62,076 bases of DNA from Vitrella brassicaformis. Its lineage: Eukaryota > Sar > Vitrellaceae. The notes beneath the pieces are model-generated. The model did no database searches. It was given only the letters and a program-made list of their open reading frames with translations, and had not been told where the DNA came from. Location: the NCBI GenBank assembly GCA_001179505.1, contig CDMY01000646.1, positions 82,951 to 145,026 of the forward strand, in the 5' to 3' direction. Each line of letters starts with the position of its first letter. Within the stretch, counting starts at the first letter, position 1. The position numbers and the translations under genes were made by a program. Shown in pieces: positions 21,952-33,055 of the stretch.

Positions 21952-23695
21952 TCAAATGCCAGCAAATATATAAAATGCAGGCAGCAATGGATCTGAAGGA
22001 CAACGGAGAGACGCCAAGAAGGGGACTGTGTACACACACACAGAGACAGATCTGCAAGCACATGGATGCAGACATAAGATTTGATTTCCAAGGCCGCCCC
22101 TCTGCGGCGCTTGCGGTAGTGCTGCTGGTTTTGGCGTTGCGTCGTCTTGAGGCCCGTGAGCCAACGCCGGTCCTGTTGGCCGCCCTCTCGCGAGCCCGCA
22201 GCGGGGAACGGCTCACCAGATGCTCTGTCAAACCGAGGAACGCCAACAAGGCCACTTGCACACACAGACAGACACACTCTCCACCCGTGTGTGTGTGTGT
22301 GTGTGTGTACGGGTCGGTGTGCTGTGGTGCGCTTACGGCGCTCTCGTGGTCTGGGCCGAAAAAGGCCGTGACGTCAGCAAACACATCCTGACATCCCTGG
22401 GGGTCCTGACGCTTCCACCTGTGTGTGTCCACACACAATTAAGGCACCACATGCATACGAAAGTAGCGTACGTATATGTGTGTGCACGCACGCATGGCAT
22501 TTGTGTGTGTGTGTGTGTGTGTGCAGGGCTCGGCTCGGCTCACAGGCTATCATTGACGCCCAGGCGGACAGTCTGAGCCGCACACGGGGGCGGCACACGA
22601 GGCGGGCCCTGCTGCAGGCCGCACACCGGAAAGCTGAAGGGGATCGCCCGCTTGCCATTCGCCTGCAGAAAGAACCAGTACTGCAAACCAGACACACACA
22701 CCAGCACCAGGTATGTATTGTGTGTATGGCATGCTTGGGGTCTTTTCCGCTTGCGAGGACGATGAAGCGCCACAGGCGGCTGTGCGGGACGCTATCCGGC
22801 AGTCGTTGTCCCCTGCACACAGCAGCAAGACGACAAACACAGACAGATTGGCCGCTGGTTAAGCTCTGTCTGTCTGTCTGTCTGTCTGTGTGTCAGCCGA
22901 TGCACGCACGTCGGATGCGCAGCTTGGTCCATTCCCCATTGAGTACGGTCCAGTGCTGAATGGGGAACACAGCCATACCTCGACTTTCTCGGCACCCGTC
23001 AGTTTCTTGCCATCTTCTGATGCGAACTGGTAGAGCAAGGCAATCGTCCACACCAGCAGAGGGGTGATGATGCAGAACGCGGACAACGCGCCGATCGCGC
23101 AGTTCGTAGACGGTATGCACTGCCCCACAAGCGGCCAAAACTGCACACGAAGAGGAGGCATGACTGAATGTCCTTGGGATCGCTCCCGAGGATCTCCTCG
23201 GCCACATGCCCCTGCAGCAACGCACGCACACCACACCAACGGTGTTATGTAGACACGTTTGGCGTTGGTGTTGGTGGGGGGAAGAGAACCTCTGAGCGCC
23301 GGTGCCCCCTGATAACCGCCCTGCTGCTCCTGCTTGACAGCTGCGTGACAAGAGTGCCCGCTAGGTACCCCCACACCTGTACACATACACACACAGAGCA
23401 CGCACACACACACACGCAGGCGGTCCAGCTCCTCTCTGTGCTGCTTGGTGATGGTGTCCATCTGTGCCATGGCGGCCTTGTCGGCCTCCTCCCGCACCTG
23501 CTGGCTCACTCGACGCACACGGTCGTCGGCACTGCACACACACAGGGATGGGGGGACACAAGGGATGGTGCGTGTCAGTGTGTGCTGCTGTGCTCACGTC
23601 TTTTGCGCCTTTTTGATTGGCTTGTCTCTGTCTTTCATGAGGTCCTCGAGTGTGCTCCGCTGCACATTGGCCGCCTTCCTCTCCTTCTCAGCCAT
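21952..23695 (-). CDS. Unknown membrane protein, fullest member of the local module family
   Basis: The start is the ATG at 23695: AEKERKAANVQRSTLEDLMK, then a charged helix (VSQQVREEADKAAMAQMDTI, 23.5 kb), VWGYLAGTLVTQLSS, GHVAEEILGSDPKDIQ, and a hydrophobic pair around CIPSTNCAIGALSAFCIITP and LLVWTIALLYQFASEDGKK (23.1-23.0 kb). Further exons read RLPDSVPHSRLWRFIVLASG, YWFFLQANGKRAIPFSFPV, and WKRQDPQGCQDVFADVTAFF. A last exon PLLPAFYIFAGI ends at a TGA at 21952. The stop lies only 12 bp before the start codon of the kinase gene on the same strand, so the two may be parts of one receptor-kinase gene. No known family is recognised. Confidence 0.5.
21959..21988 (-). repeat. 25-bp dispersed repeat, copy 3
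   Basis: As copies 1 and 2 but with an extra TA (TATATAAAA). On the minus strand it falls in the last exon of the upstream gene, about 20-45 bases before the ATG of the kinase gene. Confidence 0.85.
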
Positions 23696-24277
23696 TTCTT
23701 CGACGCAGCCGCCTCAGTGGTCAACCTACACACACACACACACGGTGTGGGTGCATGGACGTTCGCCAATCAACCCGCCGTTTTTTTTCCGTTGGAATCT
23801 TTTCGCCGTACCAACGGATGTCACCCAGTCTTCCTCCATGAGCCTCAGCGTACTTCTTGCTTCCTGCCAACGGAGGTTGAAGGCATTGGGTGGCACACAG
23901 CACGTACCTCCCTGCTCGCTACCTGTATTTGCAAGCGCGTCCTAATGCAGCTGACGTCCATATGGCCACGTCCGTCGTCGTCTGCGCCAGACAGACAGAC
24001 AGACAGACAGTCAGACAGACAGACATGCCGACTGCTGATGGATATGCAGCAAACAAAAACCATGGCATGTGCGCACACACCAAGGACAGCGGGCCAATCA
24101 GACCCCAGGGATGTAACAAATGCAGACACACGGCGCTACCTACCTGACAAACCTAACCTAAACCACACCCACGCGCACACATGCATGCACGAAGACCTGT
24201 TGGCTGACTGACCAGCCACGACACGCAACTTGGTGACACGAAAACACCTCAGTGAAGCCCATCGGTGGGTCATTCCT
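23696..24277. other. Intergenic region
   Basis: No credible exon on either strand. It contains a (CAGA)n tract at 23990-24025 and CA-rich simple repeat. It serves as the upstream region of the 21.95-23.7 kb gene and the 3' flank of the next minus-strand gene. Confidence 0.6.
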
Positions 24278-25513
24278 TCAGCGCCGCCGGCCGCCATTGC
24301 CAGCGATGGTGTCGAGCACCTTTTGCAGATCAGTTCCCTTGGGCATGCTCGAATACACATTTGTCGCCACTATGAATTGATCTGCACCCATGCAATACAC
24401 GCACAGCAGGCAGCCATGCAGACAGTGCGCACACACCGTCACCGACGCATCGGTGCCTACCGCGTGTCTTCAGTCCCATGTCCTTGATGACTTGGCTGAG
24501 CTCCACCAGCAGCCCGCGGCCGTCTTCATCCACTGCATACATTACCTGCACACACAGATGCACACACGCACACATACAAACATGCCTTCCTTGCTACATC
24601 CACGTAAGTCCTTGGCGGCAGTTTTTGCTGCCGACTGACCAGGGGGCAGTCCCACACGAGCAGGTCGTAGTGCATGCCGACCACCAGCGACACATCCCAC
24701 GGCGCCTTCATGCGCGACTGCATCCAATCCAGCACCACACATTACAGGCATGCCGTCGAATGGATGTGCGTGCCTGGCTGGCTGCCTGCCTGCCTGGCTG
24801 CCTGTCATCCTGCATTACCGCAAAGTATCCACACTGCATTGATGCGTATCCGGGCGACGCGACGCAATAAATACCCACACCCTCCAACGCCTGAACACAC
24901 ACACACAGACCCGCATCCTCCTCTGAGTGTCTCAGTGTCATTCGCCCACCTTCTGCATCTGCTGGCCGATCTTGCGCTGGGCGCTGAAGATGTCACGGTT
25001 GCCCCAACAGCGCAGGAAGAACGTAGGATTCTCATTTTCTTGGGCACGCAAGTCGCCCTCAAAGCACACAAACTACAGGAAAGCAATACAGAATGCATTG
25101 AGAGATCGCTGTGTGTGCAAAGCATCGGATGTGTAACCGGCGTGATGTCGAAACGTGTCTTGAGCGTCGTCAGGCGCTTCACGGCACTCCCTGTCAGCTG
25201 CTCCACTGCAGATGGGTCGGCCACGATCTCGCGAAGATCTTTGCCGTCAGCAGCCTGAAGGCAAGCACACACAGCAGCAACAAGTGAAGCAATGAACCAG
25301 GTTTGAACTGTTGGCTGTGCGCCTACCGTGAAGATGACCTCTGCACCCTGCAAACAAAATGGCCAACACGGAAGAGCACACGTAGCAAGGAACGGATGGA
25401 GTGCATGTTCCCTCTCTCACGTGAAAGGCCACACGTCTGCCCCGGAACTCCTCGAGGCTGCCTCTCATTCCGCTCCGCTTGACGCGCTCCAGCAACACCG
25501 CATTCTCAGCCAT
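24278..25513 (-). CDS. Conserved-looking protein of unknown function
   Basis: Minus-strand gene from the ATG at 25513 to the TGA at 24278 with about seven exons. It reads MAENAVLLERVKRSGMRGSL, then EEFRGRRVAFHVREG, GAEVIFT, DGKDLREIVADPSAVEQLTG, FFLRCWGNRDIFSAQRKIGQ, MKAPWDVSLVVGMHYDLLVW, VMYAVDEDGRGLLVELSQVI and finally QFIVATNVYSSMPKGTDLQK. The mix of hydrophobic strands and charged helices, without low complexity, looks like a folded globular protein. There is no signal peptide or membrane segment. I do not recognise the family. It shares a 92-bp divergent promoter with threonine synthase, which may mean co-expression. Confidence 0.6.
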
Positions 25514-25605
25514 GACGACACGGATCTCAAGGTCAGCGCCTCTCTCGGAAAAGATCTTCCCCCGCTTCTTTTGTGGCTGAGCTCGCGATCCACCGCTGCT
25601 GCGGC
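25514..25605. promoter_or_regulatory. Very short divergent promoter interval
   Basis: Only 92 bp separate the start codons of the minus-strand unknown gene (25513) and threonine synthase (25606). Core promoter elements for both must lie here or inside the coding regions. I see no obvious TATA box. Confidence 0.5.
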
Positions 25606-27678
25606 ATGCGGTACATCAGCACGCGCGGTTCGTCGCCAGCCGTGTCGTTTGAGCAGGCTTTGTTGAATGGCTATGCCCCGGACGGAGGCCTGTACGTGCC
25701 GGAGCACCTGCCGACCGTCACTCAAGATGACCTCAGGCGATGGCAGCCACTCTCATTCCCAGATCTTGCTCTGGAGATCTGCAGCCTCTTCATCCCGAGC
25801 GGCGTGATCAGCAGGCAGGAGCTACGTCAGCTGCTGGGCAAGAGCTTCGCTGCATTCGCGTCGCCCGATAAGGTGGTGAACTTGTTGCACCTGCCTGGCA
25901 AAGATGACGGCAGGAGGGAGCAGCCGCATGTGTTCATCGCAGAGCTGTTCCACGGACCCACTCTCGCATTCAAAGATGTACGTGTGCACAGCTTAAGACG
26001 ATTAATGGCATGCACGACGGCCGAGTGTGTGGGTGTGCAGATTGCCATGCGGTTTGTGGTGTTTCTGTTGGATTTCTTTCTCAGTCGGCGAGAGGGCGGG
26101 TCGTCACCCTCATCGCCACCGAGGCTGCACGTGGTGGTCGCCACAACGGGCGACACTGGTACGGACGGCATTCCAGATGCATCTCGTGCATCATCACATG
26201 GATGTGTGTGTGCGGTTGACAGGACCCGCAGCGGCGAGTGCGATAGAGGAGTGCCGCCATCTCGACTGTTGGTGCTTCTTCCCATACGGCAGCATTTCCA
26301 AACCACAGGAGCGACAAATGACCACCCTCGGTGAGCTGAGTGCGACTAATCACTCCGAGGCTGCAGCCATGTGTGTGGCCTTTTGTGTGTGCGTTCGTCA
26401 GTGGGCGGCAACGTGCATGCCGTTGGTGTGCGTGATTGTCCGTTGGGCGGCGATTCGCTCGACGAGGTGGTCATCGAGCTGTTTGAGGACCGGGGGTTCA
26501 TGCAGAAGGTGCCGCTGACCAGCGTCAATAGCATCAACTGGGGACGGGTCATGGTAGGTACGCACACATTTCAAGTACACACACACGCATGACACAGAGT
26601 CTGTGCAGGTGCAGATTGTGCACTACTTCTGGTGTTACTTGCGGCTGTGCGACCACATTGCGGGCTACTCGGGCCTCATCGAGATCGGGCAGGAGGTCGT
26701 GTTCAGCGTGCCAACCGGCGGAGTTGGCAACATGTGTGCGGGCTACATTGCCAGGTGCATGCGGCTGCCGATCCACCGCATCGTCTGCGCCAACAACGCC
26801 AATCACGCCGTCACGCGGGCACTGAATGATGGGTGCTTCTCCCGAAAGGCAATGGTGGCCACCCACTCGTCCGCCATCGACATCGTTGTGCCATACAACT
26901 TCTGGCGGTGAGCCTCGACTACGTCGACACGTGTCCGTGATGCATCGTGTGTCTGTGTGTGTGTGTGTGTGTGTGTGTAGGGTGTTGTATCTGGCCAGTG
27001 GGTGCTCCGCGCAGCACATCCAGCAGTGGACGCGCCAGTTCTACGAGAGCGACCAGGGCGCACAGATCGACAGCGACACGCTCACGAGGCTCAGAGAGGG
27101 TGAGTGAGGTGGGCGAGGGCAGCTGACGCATCACGTCTGTGTGTGTTGATTGCATCCTGCCTTTGGCCGCCTGTGCGTCTGCAGCTCTAATCGGCTGTGT
27201 GGTGTCTGACCAGGACACCCTCCTCACCATCAATGAGTGCTTTGTCAAGTGAGGGAGGGCCTGAGCTCACACCAAATTGTGCCCACCTCTCTCCCATGTC
27301 TCTGTCTGTCTGTCTGTCTGTCTGTCTGTCAGCAACGGCTATGTGCTCGACCCACACACAGCAGTGGCGCTGTCAGCCTATCGGTCGCTGCAGCCCTCCC
27401 TGCCTCCCTCTCTGCCGTGCGTCGTCCTTGCCACCGCACACCCCGCCAAGTTCCCATCAGTCGTCCAGCGAGCCCTGCGCATCGACGACTACTCGGCCCT
27501 GCCCGCCAAGGCCCACCACCCGGCCATCGAGCGCATCTTCTTGCGGCTGCCGCGGCTGCGGCTGTGCAGTTTCGATGACTTCCGTGCGTACATACGGGCC
27601 GAGATGGAGGCGGTGGATGGGTATCGGGTTCGGGTGCGGCAGTCGAAGGACGACAAGGTGCAGGGGGGCGGCTTCTGA
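25606..27678 (+). CDS. Threonine synthase (PLP-dependent, THR4/THNSL type)
   Basis: About eight exons. The N-terminus MRYISTRG...VSFEQALLNGYAPDGGLYVP is the signature of the fungal/animal THR4-THNSL branch. ELFHGPTLAFKD holds the lysine that binds pyridoxal phosphate. VVVATTGDTG and VFSVPTGGVGNM are the phosphate-binding loops, and TSVNSINWGRVMVQ and HYFWCYLRL follow the family core. The enzyme converts O-phosphohomoserine to threonine and phosphate, the last step of threonine synthesis. THNSL proteins in animals instead act on related phospho-compounds, so the exact reaction needs testing. The ATG at 25606 fits the family start; the frame is open upstream to 25573 without another ATG. The stop TGA is at 27676. 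Confidence 0.88.
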
Positions 27679-27925
27679 CCGATTGATAGCATTTCTGTGT
27701 CGCGGCGTGTGCGTGAGGCGGCTGCCTGCGTGGTGTCTGTCACTTTGTCTGTGTGATGTGGGGATGTGTGGTGCTTGGAAGCCGGGAGGTTTTGTACGTA
27801 TGGATTCGGGAGATTCGACCTGCGCGTTAGGGCGGTCGTAAAACGGGTGTCAATGAAAAATCGGCTCTGGGTGTCGCTGTTTTGCTGACGCCGAAGGACA
27901 GTTGAGTTGTTCTGACGCGAGCATC

Positions 27926-28502
27926 ATGAGCATGTACCTTCCCCCTTCCCGGCATCCCCCTGCATCCACAGGAGTTCGAATGCGTCACCCTCCCCACCAC
28001 CAGGCCACCCGTCACGGCCACCCCACGGCCAGCAGTGCACACTATGGCCATCTGCCAGAGAATGCGGCCACAGCGGCTACGCAGGGGCCCTCCCAGACGT
28101 TGCATCAGGTGTGTGGAGAGGGCAATGGGTCGTGGGAGGCCGCCATGAGCGAGGACCAGCAGTGCCGCCAGCACCACTCATGCTGTCAACACAAGACGCG
28201 CTGCCTGTGCGAAGAGGGCGAGGTCCAGATGTCCAGGGAGGCTCTGAGGGCTTCGGGAAAGTGCGTCCACTCATGGCAGTACCACTTTTACGTAAGTGGG
28301 TGTTGGAGATAGAGGGAGCACATGCCATACACGCCATTGGCAGTGGCGGGTGTATCTGTTTGTTATTGCATGTGCTCTCCTAATACATATCAGGAGTTGG
28401 AAGATGCCACCCACTGTTTCCGCCAGGACTACTGCCTGGGCGCTGGCGTGTACGGCACGGTCTTCAAGGGCAACCTGCGAGGTCGGTGCAGCCAACACAC
28501 GC

Positions 28503-28535
<33 letters not shown>

Positions 28536-29623
28536 GAGACAGACATGTCCCTCTCCCCACTCATACATATAGAGTAATGCCGTGTGTGTATGCTCCTGTG
28601 GAATGCAGGACACGAGTGCGCGATCCTGCAGATAGAGCGACCGCCGCTGGCCGTCTTTGAGAAGCACGTGTTGACGCTCTTCAACCTCAGATAGGTATCC
28701 ATCCATCCATTCATCCATCCATCCACCACGAGATGTGTGTCGCCTTGCTCGTCTGTCTGTCTGTCAGCTATTCATGCAGACATCCGTGTTTGGTCGCGCC
28801 GCTGGCCTGGGCCGTCGGCGGTCGGCATGGCTACCTCATCTACGATCGCGTGCCTGGCGGAGAGGCCGCCATCACCAACATGTACGCCGTGTCACTCGAT
28901 GCCGTCAAGGACCGCCTCGCCCCGAACCGCCCCAAGCCTGAGGCCACCAATACGGAAGCTGGCGGTGGAACAGGGGAGGCTGAGCTGGTGGTGCTGTGGA
29001 TAATGCTGCTAGTGCTGTTGCTCCTGTCGTGTGTGGCGGCGCTCTGCTCCGCTGTGGGCAATCTGGTGGTGGTGTGCTGCTGTGCGGTGGCCCTGTTGGT
29101 GCCCTGGGGCAGTCCACCACCCGAGAAGACGGCCGAGAAGCACCAGTCCCGGCAGCCCCGACCCCCCAGGAGGCGTTACGTCTTGTGCCTCGGCCGCCCC
29201 CTTGTTCCTCACCCCTTCATCATCCAGCCACCGCCCCAGCGACAGGAGAGCCAGGCCTGGCCCAACTGCCCCTGCAAACTCGCCGACAGGGAGGCCCAGG
29301 AGGACTTCTTTGTCAAGAACAGGCTCCCCCGTGACATCAAGATTGCACCCCCCGTGTACGCCCCCCTCCCCACGCCCCCCCCAACACGCGCCTCACTCGG
29401 CTTGGCCGTCAAGGAGCTGGATCCCGAGCGCATGCGCAAGTACGAGGCCCGCAGCAGCCGGCCCTCAGGCGTGGCCGCACGGATGGCAGCCAAGGCGCCA
29501 CCGCTGCGCCAGATCCAGCCAGAGTGGGTGGCCGAGACGCCGCAGAGGCCAAGGGGGGCCAGCGGGGGGTTCGGATCAGCCAGGCGGGGAAGGGTGGGGG
29601 GGTTCACGCCCAGACGGGCGTGA
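27926..29623 (+). CDS. N-lobe-only kinase fused to two membrane segments
   Basis: Exon 1 (from the ATG at 27926) is His/Gln-rich and ends ASGKCVHSWQYHFY. Exon 2 gives ATHCFRQDYCLGAGVYGTVF (glycine loop) and exon 3 GHECAILQIERPPLAVFEKH, with CAIL in place of VAIK. The last exon starts SCRHPCLVAPLAWAV and HGYLIYDRVPGGEA, a good match to the kinase beta-4/beta-5 strands and hinge. The kinase then stops: no HRD, DFG or APE follows. Instead come hydrophobic stretches (WIMLLVLLLLSCVAAL and NLVVVCCCAVALLV) and a Pro/Arg-rich tail ending at 29623. The exon 3/4 join needs a cut after CTCAG, giving an intron that starts ATAGGTATCC; reading on meets TAG. So this is either a non-canonical intron or a broken gene. 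Confidence 0.6.
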
Positions 29624-30268
29624 GGGGTTCCCAACCAACACCGATCGATGGATGCCTAGTGAGTGCGTGAGTGGGTGGCTGTGGTTTGGGGCGTCATCCG
29701 CTCGTGTGCCTGCCCGCCTGGATGTATGATGGGGGGAGAATGTCTGTGTGCCCAATGTCTTGTGTGCACGTCTGGCCGTCTGTGTGCCCAATGTCTGGAT
29801 GGGATTGTGCCGGCGGATAGGAAGAGAGAGCTGGTGTCTGATTTCGTCAGACACATCACAGACGGAGAGACGGATTCCGTATTTTTCGTTTTTCCCTCTT
29901 TCCTCTCTTTTGTCTACACGCGTGGGTGTCATTGACGTGCGTTGATGCGTCGGTGTGGATTCGCACGCCGCCTTGGCCACTTTTTGCTGACCAGCACCGC
30001 ACGCACCACACCATACCACACACCAGCCAAAGGGGGAGAGGGGGATGAGAGAGAGAGAGAGAGAGGGAGCGGAAGAGACCAACGCCCATCAGAAGGCAAA
30101 AAACAGACAAAAGAGAGAATTAAGGCCCACAAGAAGGCCGCCGACGAGAGGGAGGGAGGGAGGGAGGGAGGCGGTGTGAGCGCTGACACATAGCGTACAT
30201 TCGATATTCGGGTAAGCTCAGGAAGTGTTGGTGGAAGTGGTGGTGGGGAGGGGTCTGGTTTGGCCAAG
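29624..30268. other. Intergenic region
   Basis: No credible exon. It contains a 17-bp direct repeat (CTGTGTGCCCAATGTCT near 29741 and 29779), a GA-rich tract (30045-30070) and a (GGGA)n tract (30150-30170). Confidence 0.6.
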
Positions 30269-32126
30269 ATGGATGTAGACGAGGGTCAGGTTGGTGTTGG
30301 TGTGGGTGTGGGTGTGAATGAGGGAGAGAAGCCCACTCAACTGCGGCGTGTTGATCTGAATGGAGAGATGAGGGCCGTCATACTCTGGAAGCAGAGGTAC
30401 CTGACCACCCACACACACATGTGATGCATGGATGCGTTGAGCGATCCCGGAGTGCATCTCTCTTGCTGTTGCTGTGTCTGTGTGGGTGGGGTAGGTGAGC
30501 AGACCAGCGGCGTCTTGACGAGGAGTCGCGAGGTCCTCTGTGCCTGACGACCGCGACAAACGCCTCGACGACAATGCGCTCTTCCTCGAGGCCGCCTGCC
30601 ACATCGACGAGTGCCGACACTCAGACGTCACCTGGCTCACCATCCACTCAGGTATGTCCTGCACACCGTCTAGCAGACAAGCAGAGAGAGATATACCCAT
30701 CGGCACCTTCTCTCTCGTGTGCCTTCATTGTTGTATGTGCAGGTCTGGGCATCCGCTATTCCCGCCGTCTCCGTGCGTTCAAGGTGTACTTCACCAACCG
30801 GTGGGGCCGCACCCACCACTCCAAGCGCATCTACCCCGTCGAGCCCCCCACCCGGCGCGAGCTCGACGAGGCCATCGCCAAGGCCGTCATGGAGCGCAAC
30901 GGACTCGCACAGCTGGTCGAGTCACTCGCCGACGAGCACGAGGTCCTCTCGCCCGTCCGCAAGGTCACCAAGAGGCCCGTCAGGATGCCCGCGGAGGGGC
31001 TGCCCGTCCTGCCCCCACGCAAGGCCAACCAGTGGGACGGTTTCGACGTCGAGCTGTCCGTGCAAGACACACCGATGCCAGACAGGCAGGTCGGAGGGGC
31101 GGCAGACGGGCAGGCCAACATTGGGGCGAGGCCGACCACCAGATGGCGGATGCCAGTGGTGACGTTCAGGAGGGTGGGGGTGAGGATGCGGACAAGGGCG
31201 AGGGGGCCGCTGACCAGACGGGGGACGGCAGTGGCGATAAGGAGGGGCCGGAGGGGCAGGGGCAAGCTGATAGTGACAAGAAGGATGGACATCAAGTTGG
31301 TTGACGGTGACAAGAAGGATGACGCCGTAGAGGAGACCAGCAGGTAGAGGAGCAGCAGCAAGAGGAGGCGAGTACCGAAGCCAACTCTCACAAGAAGGTA
31401 CGTCACCTGGACGCCCCCACACTCTCGATAACACCTGACATCGCTAAACATTTCGTCGTCTCTTCAGAGTTGTCTGAGTGGTTCCCCTTTGTGTCGCCCC
31501 TCCCGCCCCGCACACGCACCACCGTCGGCGAGAAAGCCAGGGACATCACCGACCGCATCAACACCGACCTGCGCGGCCCAAAGCTCGGCATCAGGTGGCG
31601 CGAGGGCGGCTTCGTCGTGCTCAAGCAGGCCCTGCAGCCCTTCAGGCCCATGGAGACGGTCGGCATCGGCCGCAGCCTGGACGGCAATCGGATCGAGGTG
31701 GCGGGGGTGAGGGTGGGCGCCATGCTCGACGCACTTCACGAGGCGTGGAAGGAAAAGCAGGAGGCACTCATCGCACAAGGTGGGTGGGAGAGAGAGGGAA
31801 ACCCCACCTCAACGATGACGGTCATCTGTTTGTTGATGTGGTGTCATATTGTGTGTCTGCAGCAGCGAGGGCTCTTGAGGAGTCTGTGCCGATGCAGATA
31901 GACCAGCGTGGCTCGCGCAAGAACAAGCCAGCCCCACGCAAGTCGCCACCCAAGCCCCGCAGGCGCCGCGCGGCCCATAGAGGACTACCGCAGCAGCATC
32001 CAGTCCACACCCGGGCCAGACGGATCATCCATCCAAACGAGGCCGACCAACAGAAACGCGCTGGCCTTCGTCCATCTCAGCCACCAGCACCCACCACCGG
32101 CAACAGTGACCTCCTGGAGGAGCTGA
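30269..32126 (+). CDS. Unknown protein with basic and low-complexity regions
   Basis: Probable first exon from the ATG at 30269 (MDVDEGQVGVGVGVGVNEGE) to a GTACCT donor. Later exons read DKRLDDNALFLEAACHIDEC with HSDVTWLTIHS (30550-30650), GLGIRYSRRLRAFKVYFTNR with HHSKRIYPVEPPTRRELDEA (30743 on), and SEWFPFVSPLPPRTRTTVGE with DITDRINTDLRGPKLGIRWR (31460 on). These parts look folded. Between 31080 and 31350 two frames are open and both are low-complexity, so the exon ends there are unclear. The phase of exon 1 to exon 2 is not resolved. The end is also uncertain (32126 or further). No family is recognised. Confidence 0.5.
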
Positions 32127-32339
32127 AGTCGTTCGGCCATTGGCCAGCCCGCAGCGCCTGTGCCCTCTCCGCCGACGAGAAGCACCCCACCCACCACCCA
32201 CCACTCACCGCCACCACGAGAAGAGGCCCCCGCGCCCCCATATGTAGACAGACGGGGGAGGATGGCTGTTTTTTGTTTTTGTCCATGGTATGGATTGCTT
32301 TTGAGTCAGCAGCCATACCCGTTGCCTTTTCTTCTCCTT

Positions 32340-32485
32340 TGTCGTATTCTTTTCGTCCTTCCGTATGGTGCGGACGCTGCTTTGTCGTTTTCTTTTCGTC
32401 CCTCGTCCCTCCGTATGGTGCGGACGCTGCTTTGTCGTTTTCTCTTCGTCCCTCCGTATGGTGCGGACACTCCCTTTTCGTTCGT
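32340..32485. repeat. Minisatellite, about 43-50 bp unit, three to four copies
   Basis: CCGTATGGTGCGGACGCTGC followed by TTTGTCGTTTTCTTTTCGTC repeats at about 32361, 32411 and 32454, with a partial unit before. The units differ mainly by a short CGTCCCT insertion and a changed last unit. It lies in the 3' flank of the preceding gene. Confidence 0.9.
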
Positions 32486-33055
32486 GTGAGTGGGTGTGGT
32501 GCGTCGGTGTCTACTCCCCGTCTGTCTACTTCTTATGTGCGTCGGCGGTGTTCTCGTTGACCGAAACAATCGGTTGGTGGTGGTGGTGGTGGTGGTGCTT
32601 GTCGGGGGCGGGAGGTCGGTTGGTGGAGGGTGGGTGGATGGATGGATGGTGTCGGTCAGGGGCCTGGGTGAGTGCGGCTGGGTGCAGTGCGTGAGATGTG
32701 TGTGTGCATCCATGTCGACGATTGACTGACTGACTGACTGCGTGTTTATTGTATTTTTGGTCCACGGTTCATTCGACTTACTCACTCCACTCACCATGTG
32801 CTGTATATGGATGTATAGGCTTCCCTCACTGCACCCACAGACTCACTCACTGCTCCTCTCCTGCTTTGGGGGTTTTGGATGCGGCCCGCTTCACACCACA
32901 GCCGACCTCCAAGACACACATGCGCACCATAAGCACACATGACTAGCTCCACATTGTTAGTCCACCCTCATCTACAGGCTTCCTTCTGTCATCCAGCCGT
33001 TTTGCTTAGCGGCCCGCGACACGCCCACCCACCCAGGCACCCACATGCCGACACG

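Noticed and set aside
20030-22520. Many open frames rich in Cys/Val, His/Thr or Ser/Leu
   Set aside because: They are translations of (TG)n, (CA)n and (TC)n repeats in introns.
23985-24030. Regular short repeats (CAGA)n and similar tracts that might look like a CRISPR array
   Set aside because: They are plain tetranucleotide microsatellites without spacers, in a eukaryotic intron-rich setting.
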